From positions 19,230,205-19,294,204 of the forward strand of contig NC_035436.2 in the NCBI RefSeq assembly GCF_002127325.2: a stretch of 64,000 bases of DNA. The letters run 5' to 3'. This stretch comes from Helianthus annuus (lineage: Eukaryota; Streptophyta; Magnoliopsida; Asterales; Asteraceae). A model generated the notes under the pieces. It made no database searches. It was not told where the DNA came from and was given only the letters and a program-made list of their open reading frames with translations. Of the stretch, positions 18,125 through 29,773 are shown one piece after another. Both the position numbers and the translations under genes were made by a program. How positions within the stretch are numbered: position 1 is the first letter of the stretch; every line of letters begins with the position of its first letter.

Positions 18125-18892
18125 CATAGAAAAATTAAAAGAAACAACCAACAAATTGAATAAATCACATAATTCAAAAATTAAAAGAAACAACCAACAA
18201 ATTGAATGAATCAGCGATAGGTATGTTTTTGCTTGGTCGAAGTGGGTTTCAAAAAAAATTAATATCTTTGTTAGGAGAGCAATTTTGTATCGACTGCCCA
18301 CGTTATTGAATCTTCAAGCGTGACATTGTTTCTCTGGGGATATAAGATGCTGCCTTTGTGAATATAGTGATGAAACTGCTGAACATATGTTGTGTTCCTG
18401 CATTATTGTGACGCGTGTGTGGAACTATATTGAGAGGTGGTGTAAGGTGAGCCGGCTTTTTTGTGTTTTCGGTGAAGGATCTCATTGAGTTTCCGGATTT
18501 TTGTGGTCTGAGTGTAAAAGCGAAAGAGGTTCTTAAAGGTATCATCATGATATCGTGTTGGTGTATATGGTTAGCCAGAAATCAAAAGAGGTTTGCAAGT
18601 GCCGATGCTAGAGCTGAAGAGATTATAGCTAGTATTAAGTCTCTCGGGTTCTTATGGTATAGGAATCGATCCGAGGATTGGTGGTTAAGATGGGAAGATT
18701 AGTGTAATTTCAATTTCGTGTAAGTGTTGTGTTTTTGCTGCCTTGGTTTGAGGTTCTAACGTTGTGAATAATAGTACCTTAAAAAAAAAAAACATAATTC
18801 AAAAATTAAAAGAAACAACTAACAAATTGAATGAATCACATAGTTCAAAAATTAAAAGAAACAACCAACAAATTGAATGAATCACATAATTC
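18125..18892 (+). repeat. 46-bp tandem repeat split by a LINE remnant
   Basis: Copies of a 46-bp unit containing AAAATTAAAAGAAACAACC lie at 18125-18213 (about two copies) and 18793-18890 (two copies plus a start). The LINE remnant sits exactly between complete units, so the unit also acts as the apparent target duplication. Confidence 0.65.
18214..18792 (+). pseudogene. LINE 3' remnant (zf-RVT / C-terminal pol part)
   Basis: The 3' end of a non-LTR retrotransposon. The translation carries the zinc-binding reverse-transcriptase-associated region (FAWSKWVS, RRAILYRLPT, CLCEYSDETAEHML) and the typical C-terminal WCIWLARN...RNRSEDWWLRWEDF. A stop interrupts the frame near 18322 and there is a frame shift near 18460, so it is dead. 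A 12-base poly(A) closes it at 18781-18792. The 5' part is absent, as in 5'-truncated LINE copies. The open part 18463-18702 is not a host gene. Confidence 0.75.
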
Positions 18893-18920
18893 AAATCCTC
18901 CATGTGGTATATGTCACGAA

Positions 18921-19066
18921 TGCCATTCCAGCTATAGCTGGGTGGTAGAGGCTCTTGCCTTTTGGACAAAAGTTCAGAGTTTAAATTCTGACACAAGGTA
19001 TAGTTTAGTATTTATTGGTGTAGTTTAGAAGTAGGAGTAATATAACCTTTGCCATTAAAAAAAAAA
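18921..19066 (+). mobile_element. tRNA-derived SINE, 146 bp
   Basis: Flanked by a perfect 14-bp duplication GTATATGTCACGAA (18907-18920 and 19067-19080). It has a box A-like TAGCTGGGTGGTAGAGG, a box B-like AGTTCAGAGTTTAAATTC and an A-rich 3' end. A complete, classical SINE structure. Confidence 0.85.
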
Positions 19067-19080
19067 GTATATGTCACGAA

Positions 19081-19508
19081 CTTAAAGGACAGAACCATAA
19101 GTTAATTAATAAACTACAAGACCGTCTTTTCTCAAAATTGAGATATCATTAATATGACAAACAATTAAAACAATATTAATAATTTATCATAAGTGTAAAT
19201 ATCAAATACAAAATAACCTTAACATAAGAAGTGAAGAACGGAGTTTTTTTTATTTTTGAATTTTTTTCTCATCTGTTTAAGCATGATGTTTAGTTGCAAA
19301 ATGTAATTCTAGTAGAGTAATTATGTGTTATTTATACAAAAAAATAGTTTATGTAACTAAAATACGTGCTTAATAAAACGAGAAAAAAAATTCAAAAAAG
19401 AAAATAATTATCTCTTTCACTTCTTACATTAAGCCAAATTGTATTTTAAGGCTTATTTGTACTGGAACCTAACTCTTAATCATGATTATATTATTCGCAA
19501 CACTACGC
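19081..19508. other. Intergenic AT-rich stretch
   Basis: No gene, RNA or clear repeat recognised between the SINE and the next MITE. Confidence 0.4.
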
Positions 19509-19511
19509 TTA

Positions 19512-19747
19512 GGGTGGGGGGTATGGTTTGCGGGGAGTTAAGCAGGAAGGGGGAGTCACCGAGCGGTGACCATACCCTGATGTTTAAGTGTTTCGGTGAG
19601 TGGGTGAGAGGTGACCAAAAACGGTATGTAATCACCGAAGTGATTGAAGAGTGATGGAGGAGAGAAAGAGAGCAGAGAAGAGAGAACAACCAATCAAAAG
19701 TGAGAATCACTCAAACACCCTAGAGTGATTAACCATACCCCCCACCC
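19512..19747. mobile_element. Tourist-like (PIF/Harbinger) MITE, 236 bp
   Basis: Near-perfect inverted ends GGGTGGGGGGTATGGTT / AACCATACCCCCCACCC with the 3-bp duplication TTA (19509-19511 and 19748-19750). Open frames across it are accidental. The TTA duplication and G-rich ends define the PIF/Harbinger type. Confidence 0.85.
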
Positions 19748-19750
19748 TTA

Positions 19751-20642
19751 GGCTAGTCGGTGTGGGGGACGGCCCTGGCCCGTCCAGTCTCGGCGCCGGT
19801 CCCCAACACCATTTCCTTACCCCCGTCGTCGTCTTCAATGTCTTGTGCAGGACGTTTGTGCCGGGCCTCCCCCTTCTCTCACTCACATATACAAAAAACA
19901 CACACACGTACATATATATAGGCCCATTCTTCATTTCCCTTGATCCATCTTTGGAGAGGCATCCTTCTTGAATGTTAACATGACGCTGACGTAAAAGGGC
20001 ATCCTCTAAAGACTTGACTCTTCCCACACCGAGTAGCCAGAGTTGAAAGTAAACGATTCGATTATGACGATCCTGGAATCGAAACTATTTTTTTTTTTTT
20101 TTTAATCAAACGTGTCACAAATATAATATGTTTTTTTTTTGAAAGAACACAAATATAATATGTTAGTTACTTAATTGAAAGTAAAAAATAATATGATTGA
20201 TGGGCTCACCTGACTCGTTGCTCAGAGCATACACGTTGTGTAACAGATGGAATTATTGCTACCCAAACGAGTAATCCCTTTCCTTTTTCCAATACAGATT
20301 TTGCCAGATTGGTGAAGTTGGCCCACTACTTGTTTTTTTACCTTTTGCTTTTTAATTAATTTATTATTATGTTTTTTTTGTTTTAATTATTTTATTATGT
20401 TTAACTAATATATTTAATTCGATTAATATATATTTAATACATCGTTTACGATCCAACATTTTAAGAGGTTGTATTTTAGCTATAAAATTTTGTTGTACAT
20501 CTTGTTTGACTCATTTTATCTGATTAATTCTTTTAGGTTTATCAAATTCAGAATAGGATTGCGGCGTAGCTTGTTGTCCGTCTACCTTCCGTTTTAGCAA
20601 GTATAAATGAAAATACTAGCTTAACATGAATTGGCTCATTTA
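19751..20642. other. Intergenic, low-complexity T and A runs
   Basis: Contains a C-rich patch (19755-19880), a (CA)n/(TA)n run near 19895-19918 and poly(T) near 20090. No supported gene. Confidence 0.35.
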
Positions 20643-21002
20643 GGGTATGATTGACAAGGAGATTCTAACTTTAACATTTTAAGAAAAAACTCTTATTCAA
20701 TAAAAAACCTTGTTTGGTTGAAGGAGCCTGAAGCTTTTAGCTTAGGAGCTTGAAGCTTTTGGTTGAACGCTACTACTAGTAGCGTTTAGAAGGAGATACA
20801 AGCTTTTAGGGAAAAAATTACTATTTTAACCTGTAAAGACAATGAACTTTTTAGTTATGTTTTTTAAGTTGTGTCCATTTTGGTCATTTTATACATTTTA
20901 TTAAAAGCTTCAGCTACTCTGCCAAACACCTAAATATATCTAAAAAGCTACAGCCACCAGCCAACAGCTTCCAGCCACCGGCTACTTTTGCCAAACATAC
21001 CC
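20643..21002. mobile_element. PIF/Harbinger-like MITE, 360 bp
   Basis: The ends GGGTATGATTGACA and TGCCAAACATACCC are inverted, with the duplication TTA (20640-20642 and 21003-21005). The interior has repeated AGCTTTTGG / CCAGCCACCAGC-type words. A second family member is at 24115-24525. Confidence 0.7.
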
Positions 21003-22153
21003 TTAGTTAAATATAATTTTTTTTACTGTGAATATCTTGTTCGATCCATTTACTCCGCTAGTTGATAGTGAAATACGTATAATTTATTTTACTAGTGTTA
21101 TTTTTGAAAATGATCGATGTATCAATGGCAATCGAGTGTTCATTACATATATTAACACATAAAAAACAAGCATAACATATTATATAACATATAAAAAGTT
21201 ATGGAAATTACCTTCAAATACTTAGACATGCTAGTTATTAATGATTATGCTATTATAGAAGTTACGTGGTTTGCTTGAAATGCAACCAAAATCCACATTA
21301 TCCGATTTTAGTATACAATTGTACATGCATCAATTGGCTTTGATGAGTCAACACGTATCCATTTCATGTTAACTTCATTTTTACAATAAGTTTGCCACTC
21401 ATGAAGGATCTTGTTTCTTCCATTTTACATTTATCACAATCCACCCTTTATTTATTTATTCATCTTGATATTTCTAAAACCCTAATTTGAAAATTTTTAA
21501 TTGTTTTTAACGATACTTTGTGATATGATACTCAATAATATACGTTTATTACTTTGTATTTAGTAGAGTTGGTTTTTCTATTCAAAAGGGGTGGCGGCGC
21601 AACTTGTTGCCCGACTACCTGCCATTGCTTTGTAATTGCCCCTTTTTCGTACGGAATGATATTGACGATAAGTAATGTTTATTACTCATTTGATTAAGCA
21701 ATTAATTAACTATTACAAGTGTGTTACTATTTGTTCAAGCATTGACAAGTTCAAATAAACATTCACAATTGATATTTAAATCATGGAGGTTAATAACCTT
21801 TTGGGGTTGAAGAGAAATCTTGTACGTATTGAAATTTATCTGGATAAACCAAAATAAAGCGATATTCAAGGCTCAAAACATATACAAATTATATTTTTAT
21901 TTTGTAGATTTAACTTTGAGTTTTTTTTTTTTTATAGGAATGTAAAAAATTTAAAACAACTTGATTTGATTAACATCAAAAGATGGTTGAAGCTACTCAA
22001 AGAGTTTGGTTTTTGTTAGTTAGACATGTCACGTAGGTTTGTTTTGTTGAATATCTAACTTTTAATGATTGTGTGGTTGTAATATGTTTATAACAATATA
22101 GCGATGTCGTTCAATGAAACATGAGAAAACACAAGACGATATTATGTGTAGGC
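21003..22153. other. Intergenic AT-rich stretch
   Basis: About 1.15 kb with no supported gene. A short patch near 21590 (GGCGGCGCAACTTGTTGCCC) resembles one near 20560 and may be a small dispersed repeat. Confidence 0.35.
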
Positions 22154-22170
22154 AATAATTGTATACACAG

Positions 22171-22392
22171 CCAATGAAGCCCAGCTCAGCTGGGTGGAGG
22201 TGTGAGGGTTTTACCCTCTGGTCACGGGTTCGATCCCGGGCTAGAGCGGTTTTCCCGCACGGGTGAGCTAAGGGGTCGACTACCAGCCGGTCGAAAGCTG
22301 GTGTGGGCTGGACCTTAGGGGGGGCCCGGGGGTCGATCCCGGGGGGCGGAGGTACTTCGTCTAGGTGTGTTCCGCTGAGCCATTCAAAAAAA
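22171..22392 (+). mobile_element. tRNA-derived SINE, 222 bp
   Basis: Flanked by a 17-bp duplication AATAATTGTATACACAG (22154-22170 and 22393-22409). It has box A-like CTCAGCTGGGTGGAGG and box B GGGTTCGATCC, a GC-rich body with a second GGTCGATCCCGGGG word, and a short A-run at the 3' end. GC content is far above the surroundings. Confidence 0.85.
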
Positions 22393-22499
22393 AATAATTG
22401 TATACACAGATACAAGGGTATGACCTACTTAAATTGAGCTCCCTACATTATAAGAAAAATACATCAAGAGAAACAAGCAAATAAAACTCCTAAAGTTAT

Positions 22500-25038
22500 A
22501 ATTGATGTGTGTTAACCGTGGCAAGGGCCAAGTCCCATACTAACTCGTACCTTACACAACTGTTTGGTAAGGTTAGGGCACATATCAGGGGTTAGGAATG
22601 GGTTTAAGGGGCCGCGATTGAAGAAAACGCAAAAAACATGCTTAACGGCGTCGACGGGGTTCATAGACAACAGGGTTGGGCGTATATCAGCCCCACAACG
22701 TCGGCGAACTTCTGGGCATTGGCGGCTTCGCTTTCAGCAACGACGCCCGATTTTCGTTCTTTTACGCGTTTTTCCATCAGCGCGTCCTGAAAGTCCCAAA
22801 CCATAAAAATAAAGTTTTTCCAAGCCCTCAAATCATTATAACACGTAACTCCATGTCCCTTAACTAAAACCTATACTTTTATCTTACTTTCTAGATTTTG
22901 ACCGGCTTGATTCTACCGTAAACTTTCTGACATAGTTAACTACCATCATTTACACATTTTTACATGATTCCCTATATTCATACATACAAAACTCCCTTTT
23001 TAAATACTAATAGGTGAGTCAGAATCACTTACCTTTAGCGTTCGTGTTCATGCTTTCTTCATTGCCTCCTCTTAACCCATTAGACTTTCATGCTTTGGTC
23101 CATCTTGACATGATTACTATTCTTTCAAGTCATCATGTTTGCCACATTATTAGCATTCAAGCACATTCATAATAACATTCATTTTCAAGTCATATCTTAC
23201 ATTGACTTTCATTAGTCGAATTATATCAATCACAAAGGATGGATTAGTAATCACATCGTTACAAACCAAACCAATTCATCACATCATCATGTACAACCCA
23301 TAATGATCTAACGCGAGCTACATGATCTTTCTAATCTCACAGTCATGTTAGAAACTCTAAACATGTTATTCGTACTTTGTTGACTTTCAGAAAGTCAACT
23401 ATCTAATCGTAAATACTTCCAACTTATACTCATACATTCATATTGATACGGTAGACCATAGTAATGACATCACATACATTTCATACTCATGTTGTAAGAC
23501 ACATACAACCACATGATAACCTAGTTACAATCAACTCCATACATACTAGTACATGATTCTATAATTGGAAACACCATTCAAGATTAGCTAATTTAACATG
23601 ATTCCAACACTATCCTTACTAGTAAATCCATATGTTATACAATAAGACCAATTCCACTTCTTGATCCCAACTAAACACATAGTGTACATCATATCATTCA
23701 AACATATAGTACAACCTTCCAATGGTTACCTTTTTTTACCAAATCATATAATCAACCAAAGATCCTACATGTATTCCATCTAAAATACATTACTCATGTT
23801 TAAGTACCACCAAATACATCACATCCACATTTTATACATTTTTATCCGTTACTTGCATACCATTTCATCTATTAATCTCACCTAGACATTTCATCAAACA
23901 CTTGATGTGCATACCCCTATCTAAGCATAATGTACAAGTATTTCATTCTTTACTTCCTACTTCATACTTTCATTCGTCAACACAACTAAACATCAATCAA
24001 TTTCATAGCATAGTCATTTATGTAACATGAATTCGTCACATACAACATTATACATCAAAATTTCACAACAATTGGACATGGGTGATCCACCCATATCATC
24101 CTCCTTACTAATATGGGTATGTTTGGCATGGAGCTTTTAGGAGCTTCTAAATTTAAGCTTTTCAGAAAAAGCTCATACTCAATAAAAAACCTCGTTTGGT
24201 TGAAGGAGCTTGAAGCTTTTAGGTTAGGAGGTTGAAGCTTTTGGTTGAACGCTCCTACTAGTAGCGTTTAGAATGAGCTACAAGCTTTTAGGGAAAAATG
24301 ACTATTTTAACCTCTAAAGATAATGAATTTTTAATGCACAAACTTTATAAATTTTTAATTATGTCCATTTTGGTCATTTTATACATTTTATTAAAAGTTT
24401 CAGCTATTCTTCCAAACACCAAATATATCTAAAAAGCTACAGCTACAGCTACTAGCTACCAGTTTCCAGCTTCCAGCCACCAGCTAACAGCTTCCAGCCA
24501 CCAGCTACTTTTGCCAAACATACCCTACAAGTGGGTTTCACTCCAAAAGATCAAATTACATCAAAATCTTGCATAATTTTTGTTCCAAATTGTGACTCTA
24601 GCACATATTCATGCTTAATTCATACTAATTCGTGGATTGATCATAAACCCACTTCATACAAAATCACTAAATTAAATTCTACAACTTGCTAAGTGATTGT
24701 TAGGGCTAGATGATGCTAATTCTTCACTCATGCAAGAGGCTTGGTTTCAGTTTCATCATAAGTTCCTTGGATTTAAGGTTGTTTGAAAGTTCTCTCTCTC
24801 CCCTTCATGTATGTCGACACACACTAATCTCCTGAACTCTCTATTTAGTAAAAATTCAACCCAATTCTCCACATTTAGTCCCTCTTACTTGGCTACTTGG
24901 TCACAAATGTCACAACTTTTATTTCTTACTTGTTTGACTAAGTGTTTAAGTAGGTTAGTTAGCCTAATTTTTTAATTTCATGCTATAGCATATGGAAACG
25001 TACTAGCGAATTTAAAATTCCAGTTTTGGGGTGTTACA
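22500..25038 (-). mobile_element. LTR remnant related to gypsy element C
   Basis: The right end reads GGGGTGTTACA, i.e. TGTAACACCCCA on the minus strand, the same start as the LTRs of element C. Internal words such as GTGCATA...TAAGCATAATGTACAAG parallel the C LTR. The left boundary and target duplication were not found. A MITE (24115-24525) is inserted in it. No coding region, so it is probably a solo or truncated LTR. Confidence 0.55.
24115..24525. mobile_element. PIF/Harbinger-like MITE, 411 bp
   Basis: Perfect inverted ends GGGTATGTTTGGCA / TGCCAAACATACCC; same family as 20643-21002 (shared AGCTTTTGGTTGAACGCT). The flanking triplets are TAT and TAC, so the target duplication is decayed or uncertain. 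Confidence 0.7.
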
Positions 25039-26469
25039 ATGACAGTTTATACATAAATTACATTTTATCATGAATGGCATTTAGGCTTTAATAGAACGTC
25101 TATTAAAACTATAATGTGCATTTAGGTCAAGCAGTTTAATGAAAATTCAAATGCGAATTTCAACAGTATTCGTTGTTGATAATGTAAGACGATGAGTTGT
25201 GATGAATGTGAAATGTGAATAAAAATGTGTGTCACATAGGTGGTGGAGGGTTTCACATTCCACACCCAAGAGCATGTGTGTGTTTGGAGAGGTGAAAATT
25301 GAAATGTGGTGGTGAGTTGAGCTGACTCTACATGATTAGGTAATGTTTTATTTAATATTAAAAAATGTAAAAATAAATAAATAAAATGTGCCCCACGCCT
25401 ACACGCTTCGCCCCCCAAGCGCCCATGATGTCGTGGTGTTCATGCCCGTTGCTACCACCGTGCCAGGCCTCATGCCCCTCTCGCATAAGCCACAATCAAA
25501 GAACTGTAATGAATTCACTCAAATTCATCCATGTAAATGCATTTACCATTCCTTCCAAACGTTGAAGGAATTTAAACCAATGAATTGGAATATCTTTCTC
25601 GCTCATTTCATCGCAGCCAAAACTGTGCCTTCCAACAGCTAGCATCCGTGTGCCATCACAACCATTGTCCTCACCCTTACCCTTACCATTGACACCTTCA
25701 ACGTTGTCGCTGCCACATTAACTAGTACCGAGTAGCAGCAACACCTCATCGACTTCACCGCCACCACAAATCGCCCTTTCCATCACCACCTCCCCCATCA
25801 TCGTCGATAACGCCTTCTAACCACATTCATCATTGTTATTACTTACAACACTGTCTTCACCTATACAACTACCTCCCCACCTCCATGTCATCATCGTCGT
25901 GACTATTGTGGTGGTTGCGACAACAAGAACATCAACAGCGACGATACTATCATCAAGGGAGGCATCATTGTAGGTTGTGATATTGATTGTTTGGTGGATT
26001 GTGGCAACGGGGCAGTGGGGTGTCGGTGACGAGATGGGCATGGTGACAACGACATGGGTGGTCATTACGATGGCGATGAAGACATGGTGGTGGTGGATGG
26101 GGCGATGGCAACAAGGGGATGGGCTACTCCTATCGGTAGGTGGTGGTAAAGGTGGATGATTTTGCATCCTTTAGGATTGTTTTATAACTAAAAATAATTA
26201 AAATGTATCACAACTTTCGTTTCAACAAAAGAAGAAATTGGAATTGCACAATAACACAAGAAACAAAATCTACATTTCAATTTCATCCTGATTCTATTTT
26301 ATTCTATAAAACAAACACACCTAAATTTCAAATAAAACTTCAATTCCTACGCAAATTTTAATTTCATTACATTCCACAAAACGAACGATAGCTAATGGTT
26401 TGAGAAAGTTTAATTCCAAATTCACCCTGTTTGACAATTTCCGATCCCCTCAATAAAATTCCACTAACT
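25039..26469. other. Intergenic, repetitive, no gene supported
   Basis: Contains a C-rich patch (25390-25480) and a GTGGTGG/CCACCAC trinucleotide-like stretch (about 25680-26160) that produces accidental open frames on both strands. No domain, RNA gene or element boundary could be supported. Confidence 0.4.
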
Positions 26470-26474
26470 CAACG

Positions 26475-26628
26475 TGTGACAACCCTCATAAAATCTAGGT
26501 ATCCGTACAATTAATTAATATTGATTAGTGCTTAATGACTGTTCTGAATTACAACTGATGACTTAAACTGCTTTCTGATTTTTATAACATACATACATGT
26601 GCATCACACATTACATTCTGTCACATCA
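26475..26628 (+). repeat. Element A 5' LTR, segment 1
   Basis: Matches 52466-52617 of the 3' LTR at about 94%, up to the D insertion point. The last five bases CATCA are the D target duplication. Confidence 0.85.
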
Positions 26629-26891
26629 TGTAACGACTCTCACTAAAATTAATACTTATTATGTTAATTTTATAAAAAGGAAACCCTAATTGAGACACCC
26701 AAGTAATTCTGCATAAACCCTAAAATTTTCAGAACAATCAGAATCAGGATCAGGGCCCCTAAAACTCAAGGGGGGGCAAACCCTAGTTGGACGATTATCT
26801 AAATAAAACGTTGTTTAAATCTGATTGGTCAAATTAGTTGATTCAGCCAAGCTAGTCCCGAACCTAGGCAGCCTATAATTAGACTGCTTAG

Positions 26892-26929
26892 CTTACGGAC
26901 CGTAAGGGAAATGGCATACGGTCCGTAAG
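26892..26929 (+). promoter_or_regulatory. Paired dyads in LTR D
   Basis: CTTACGGACCGTAAG (26892-26906), a 9-nt spacer, then ATACGGTCCGTAAG (26916-26929). Each is an odd-centred inverted repeat. The pair ends 16 bp before the CTATAAATAG box. Confidence 0.7.
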
Positions 26930-26945
26930 CGAGTCCCAAAAATCA

Positions 26946-26955
26946 CTATAAATAG
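26946..26955 (+). promoter_or_regulatory. TATA box of LTR D
   Basis: CTATAAATAG in the sense orientation of D. Transcription would be expected to start about 30 bp further on. Confidence 0.6.
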
Positions 26956-29019
26956 CCGACCTTGGGACTTGAACAATGAAGTTGAAACGACGCTCAGAAT
27001 CTCTGTGTACGTCGAGTTATATCAATAACAGTCCACACCACACACCAAATCTCGAAACGCTGCCGTAATCAGGGTATTAACTCGATCGCTGTTCAATTCT
27101 TTTCTTTCCGTCAGCTTTTATTTTTATAAATAATAGCTCGGGATTTTACCCTCTAAATCCCTAAACGCTGCCCGTTATTAGGGTAATAACTCTAATCACT
27201 GGCACGATACTTTATCCGATAGATTATAACTATCCAACGATTGTCTGAGTGCTGCTCAAATTGAGTTATACTTTGTTATTCATCGTGATTTCGACTTGAA
27301 TGTTTGAGTGTTGTCTGAACTCGGGCTATACTCTGTCATTCGTTGTGAATCCGCTGAATTGTTAAGTATTGCACTTGTAAATCGTTGTGAGGGTTTTATC
27401 TCGTGATTTTCGTTAAAGTGGAATTGAGTTAATACACTAATACGAGTTCTTGTGTCTAGAAATTAGAACTCATAATCAGGAAGCTGTTAAACTAAGTATA
27501 TTAAACTTAGCTATTAAGATAATTTAATGGGTTAGAAAACTTACTAGCTACGACAACTTAACAGGAAAGGAAACTTAAGTAAGCTAAGTAAGTTAATTAA
27601 TCAGCTAGTTATGTTATTTTTAATCGGCTAAATAAATTACTTGATTAAACCATTAGGATTAATTAATCGGTCATGTAAAATTAATTAATCAGTTAATCAA
27701 TATTAATTAAGCTAAGCAAGATTAATTAAGCTAAGTAAGTTATTTAGTTAAATGGATAAGCAAACTTAATAGTTAAGGAAACTTAATAGTTAAGGAAACT
27801 TAATAGTTAAGGAAACTTAATACTTAAGGAAACTTAATGGTTAAGGAAACTTCCTAGCTAAGGAATAAACCTACCTATAAATAGGAAGCTTAGGATTCAT
27901 TTTTCTTTGCTCATTTCTCTTCTTCTTTACTCTATACGTTGGTGTTATAATCAATAATCACCAAAGCGAAGTTCTGTCCGATTGATTCAGGAACCAACGA
28001 ACGAATGCCAAAGTGTTGTACTTTGTGAATTTCGGTAAACGGAATCCAAAGTACTATACTTTGTGATTTCGGTGAACGGAATCCAAAGTACTATACCTTG
28101 TGATTTCGATAAACGGAATCCAAAGTGTTACATTTTGTGAATTTTGTTAAGGTTCGAATCTCGTGACTACCGTTAGGTTTGATTTGGGTTTTACACAAAT
28201 ACGTATTCCATTCTGTTAAACTATATGTTTAACTACCAAAAATACTCCCAACTACACACTCACAATCAAACAAACTATTAAATCATCAGAAGATCCAGAA
28301 TAATAATGTGCATGCTTAATTATCGGAAGAAGTAGAATCAAGAAGCTTGTTAACTCAATCTGGCATGCTTATAAAGTGAGTCATTCTCTTTTTATCAACT
28401 GTTTTACAAAACTCCAAATTATTTTCAAAGTTATAATTACAGTGATTAAGTTTATGTAATCACCAAGTTACAGCCGGTATGTGGGGTTTTGTATACATTA
28501 CTTGATAATCGTCACCATTGGGGCAGCCATTGGGTGATATGACCATAATCATAGACACCATTGGATAGGTGGGCCAATGGGTCGAGTGGTAAAGTACTGT
28601 GGGTAGTTGGTTTGATATCAGAAACATTGTAATCTCTCTTAATACTGTGAATTATAACAAATCTGTTTTTGCATAAAACCTGAATGAACTCACTCAGTAT
28701 TTCCCGCTGACAAAACCTTTTTAAAACGCGTTTCAGGTAATTACAGTAGATTGGAGTAAGGATTGGATCCAGCACTGAAGGACAACTTAAGAAATATTAT
28801 TTTGGGTTTATCCCGTATTAAAAGCTACCTTTGTAAAACATGGAATTTATTCCATCAATTTAAAATAAAATCCGGTGTTTCTAAACTCTGATATTTTTCC
28901 TAACTCACGGTCCTGATGAAATTTCCGCTGCAATGTTTTTCAAAAATAATCACTGGTACCACTAGACTGCTCACGGCACCCGGTTTCGTCCAGGGTGGGT
29001 CGGGGGTCGTGACACATCA

Positions 29020-29773
29020 ATTCACATACAAACTTTAGTGACATACATGATGCACAAAGCACGGCTAGCACAGTTAGCGGATAACTCAGTAAAATGCTGA
29101 CGATGTTCAGCACATAGACAGACAGTGTTTTGACACCCAGTATGAGCCAGAGACAAGGTACTACACTAGTATGGTGTGTAGGGAAGTAAGGACCATAAAA
29201 CTGCGTCACTAGGTGATAGTTTAAGTGCCGGGAAGTGCCTAAAACCCACTAAAAGTGCAGAATTCTGCATATTTCAGCAAAATTTAGGATTTTAATAAAC
29301 TAGTAATGTGCAAAAATATGAGAAAATGGTCCTGAATGCTTTCCTAAGTGTCAGGAATTAAAAGTGTCACAAAAAGTTACATAAAGGACAGTAAACGGAA
29401 TAACTTGACACTTTAACAAACCGGTATCTAACCGAACAACAGGACATTACCCGGAACACCAAAATATTACTAGAAGCATTGTTTTATTATTTTTGAGCTA
29501 GTTATGATCCTCGAACACCTTAACACACTATATAATGCATCATGCACTTAAACACTAGACATTACACTTAACCTCCAACTAATTACTTAACTTATCATTC
29601 AGACTTACATTTACCCCCCCCCCCCCTCATGATTCACGGTCACAATAGGGTGACCCTACCCAGATTTTTTTTCATCAGTCTTCTCTAAATCTTTCCATGA
29701 TCTTCCCTTGGATTTGATTAGATTGTGTTATGTACTTAACCAACATACTAACCAATAGGTAATACACAAAATT
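29020..29773 (+). repeat. Element A 5' LTR, segment 2
   Basis: Collinear with about 52618-53369 of the 3' LTR. Includes a 13-base poly(C) run (29614-29626). Ends at the C insertion site AAATT. Confidence 0.85.

Larger units (their letters stand above)
26629..29014 (+). mobile_element. Solo LTR D, 2386 bp, inside A's 5' LTR
   Basis: Starts TGTAACGACTC, ends GGGGTCGTGACA, with duplication CATCA (26624-26628, 29015-29019); the homologous place in A's 3' LTR (about 52617) has a single CATCA. Only one LTR is present, without internal domain. It carries two dyads (26892-26929), a CTATAAATAG box (26946-26955), a tandem GGAAACTTAATAGTTAA repeat (about 27770-27860) and three copies of a CCAAAGTR-TACTTTGTG unit (about 28010-28140). 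Confidence 0.85.

Noticed and set aside
22429..22433. ATGAC as left target duplication of the LTR remnant ending at 25038
   Set aside because: ATGAC follows the right end, but the left candidate is followed by CTAC rather than TG, so the boundary is not supported.
22062..22806. Open frames around the GC-rich SINE and the LTR remnant start
   Set aside because: The first spans the SINE (22171-22392); the others have no domain and lie in repeat sequence.
25122..26167. Overlapping frames on both strands
   Set aside because: They come from a low-complexity GTGGTGG/CCACCAC stretch; both strands are open, as expected of trinucleotide-like repeats.
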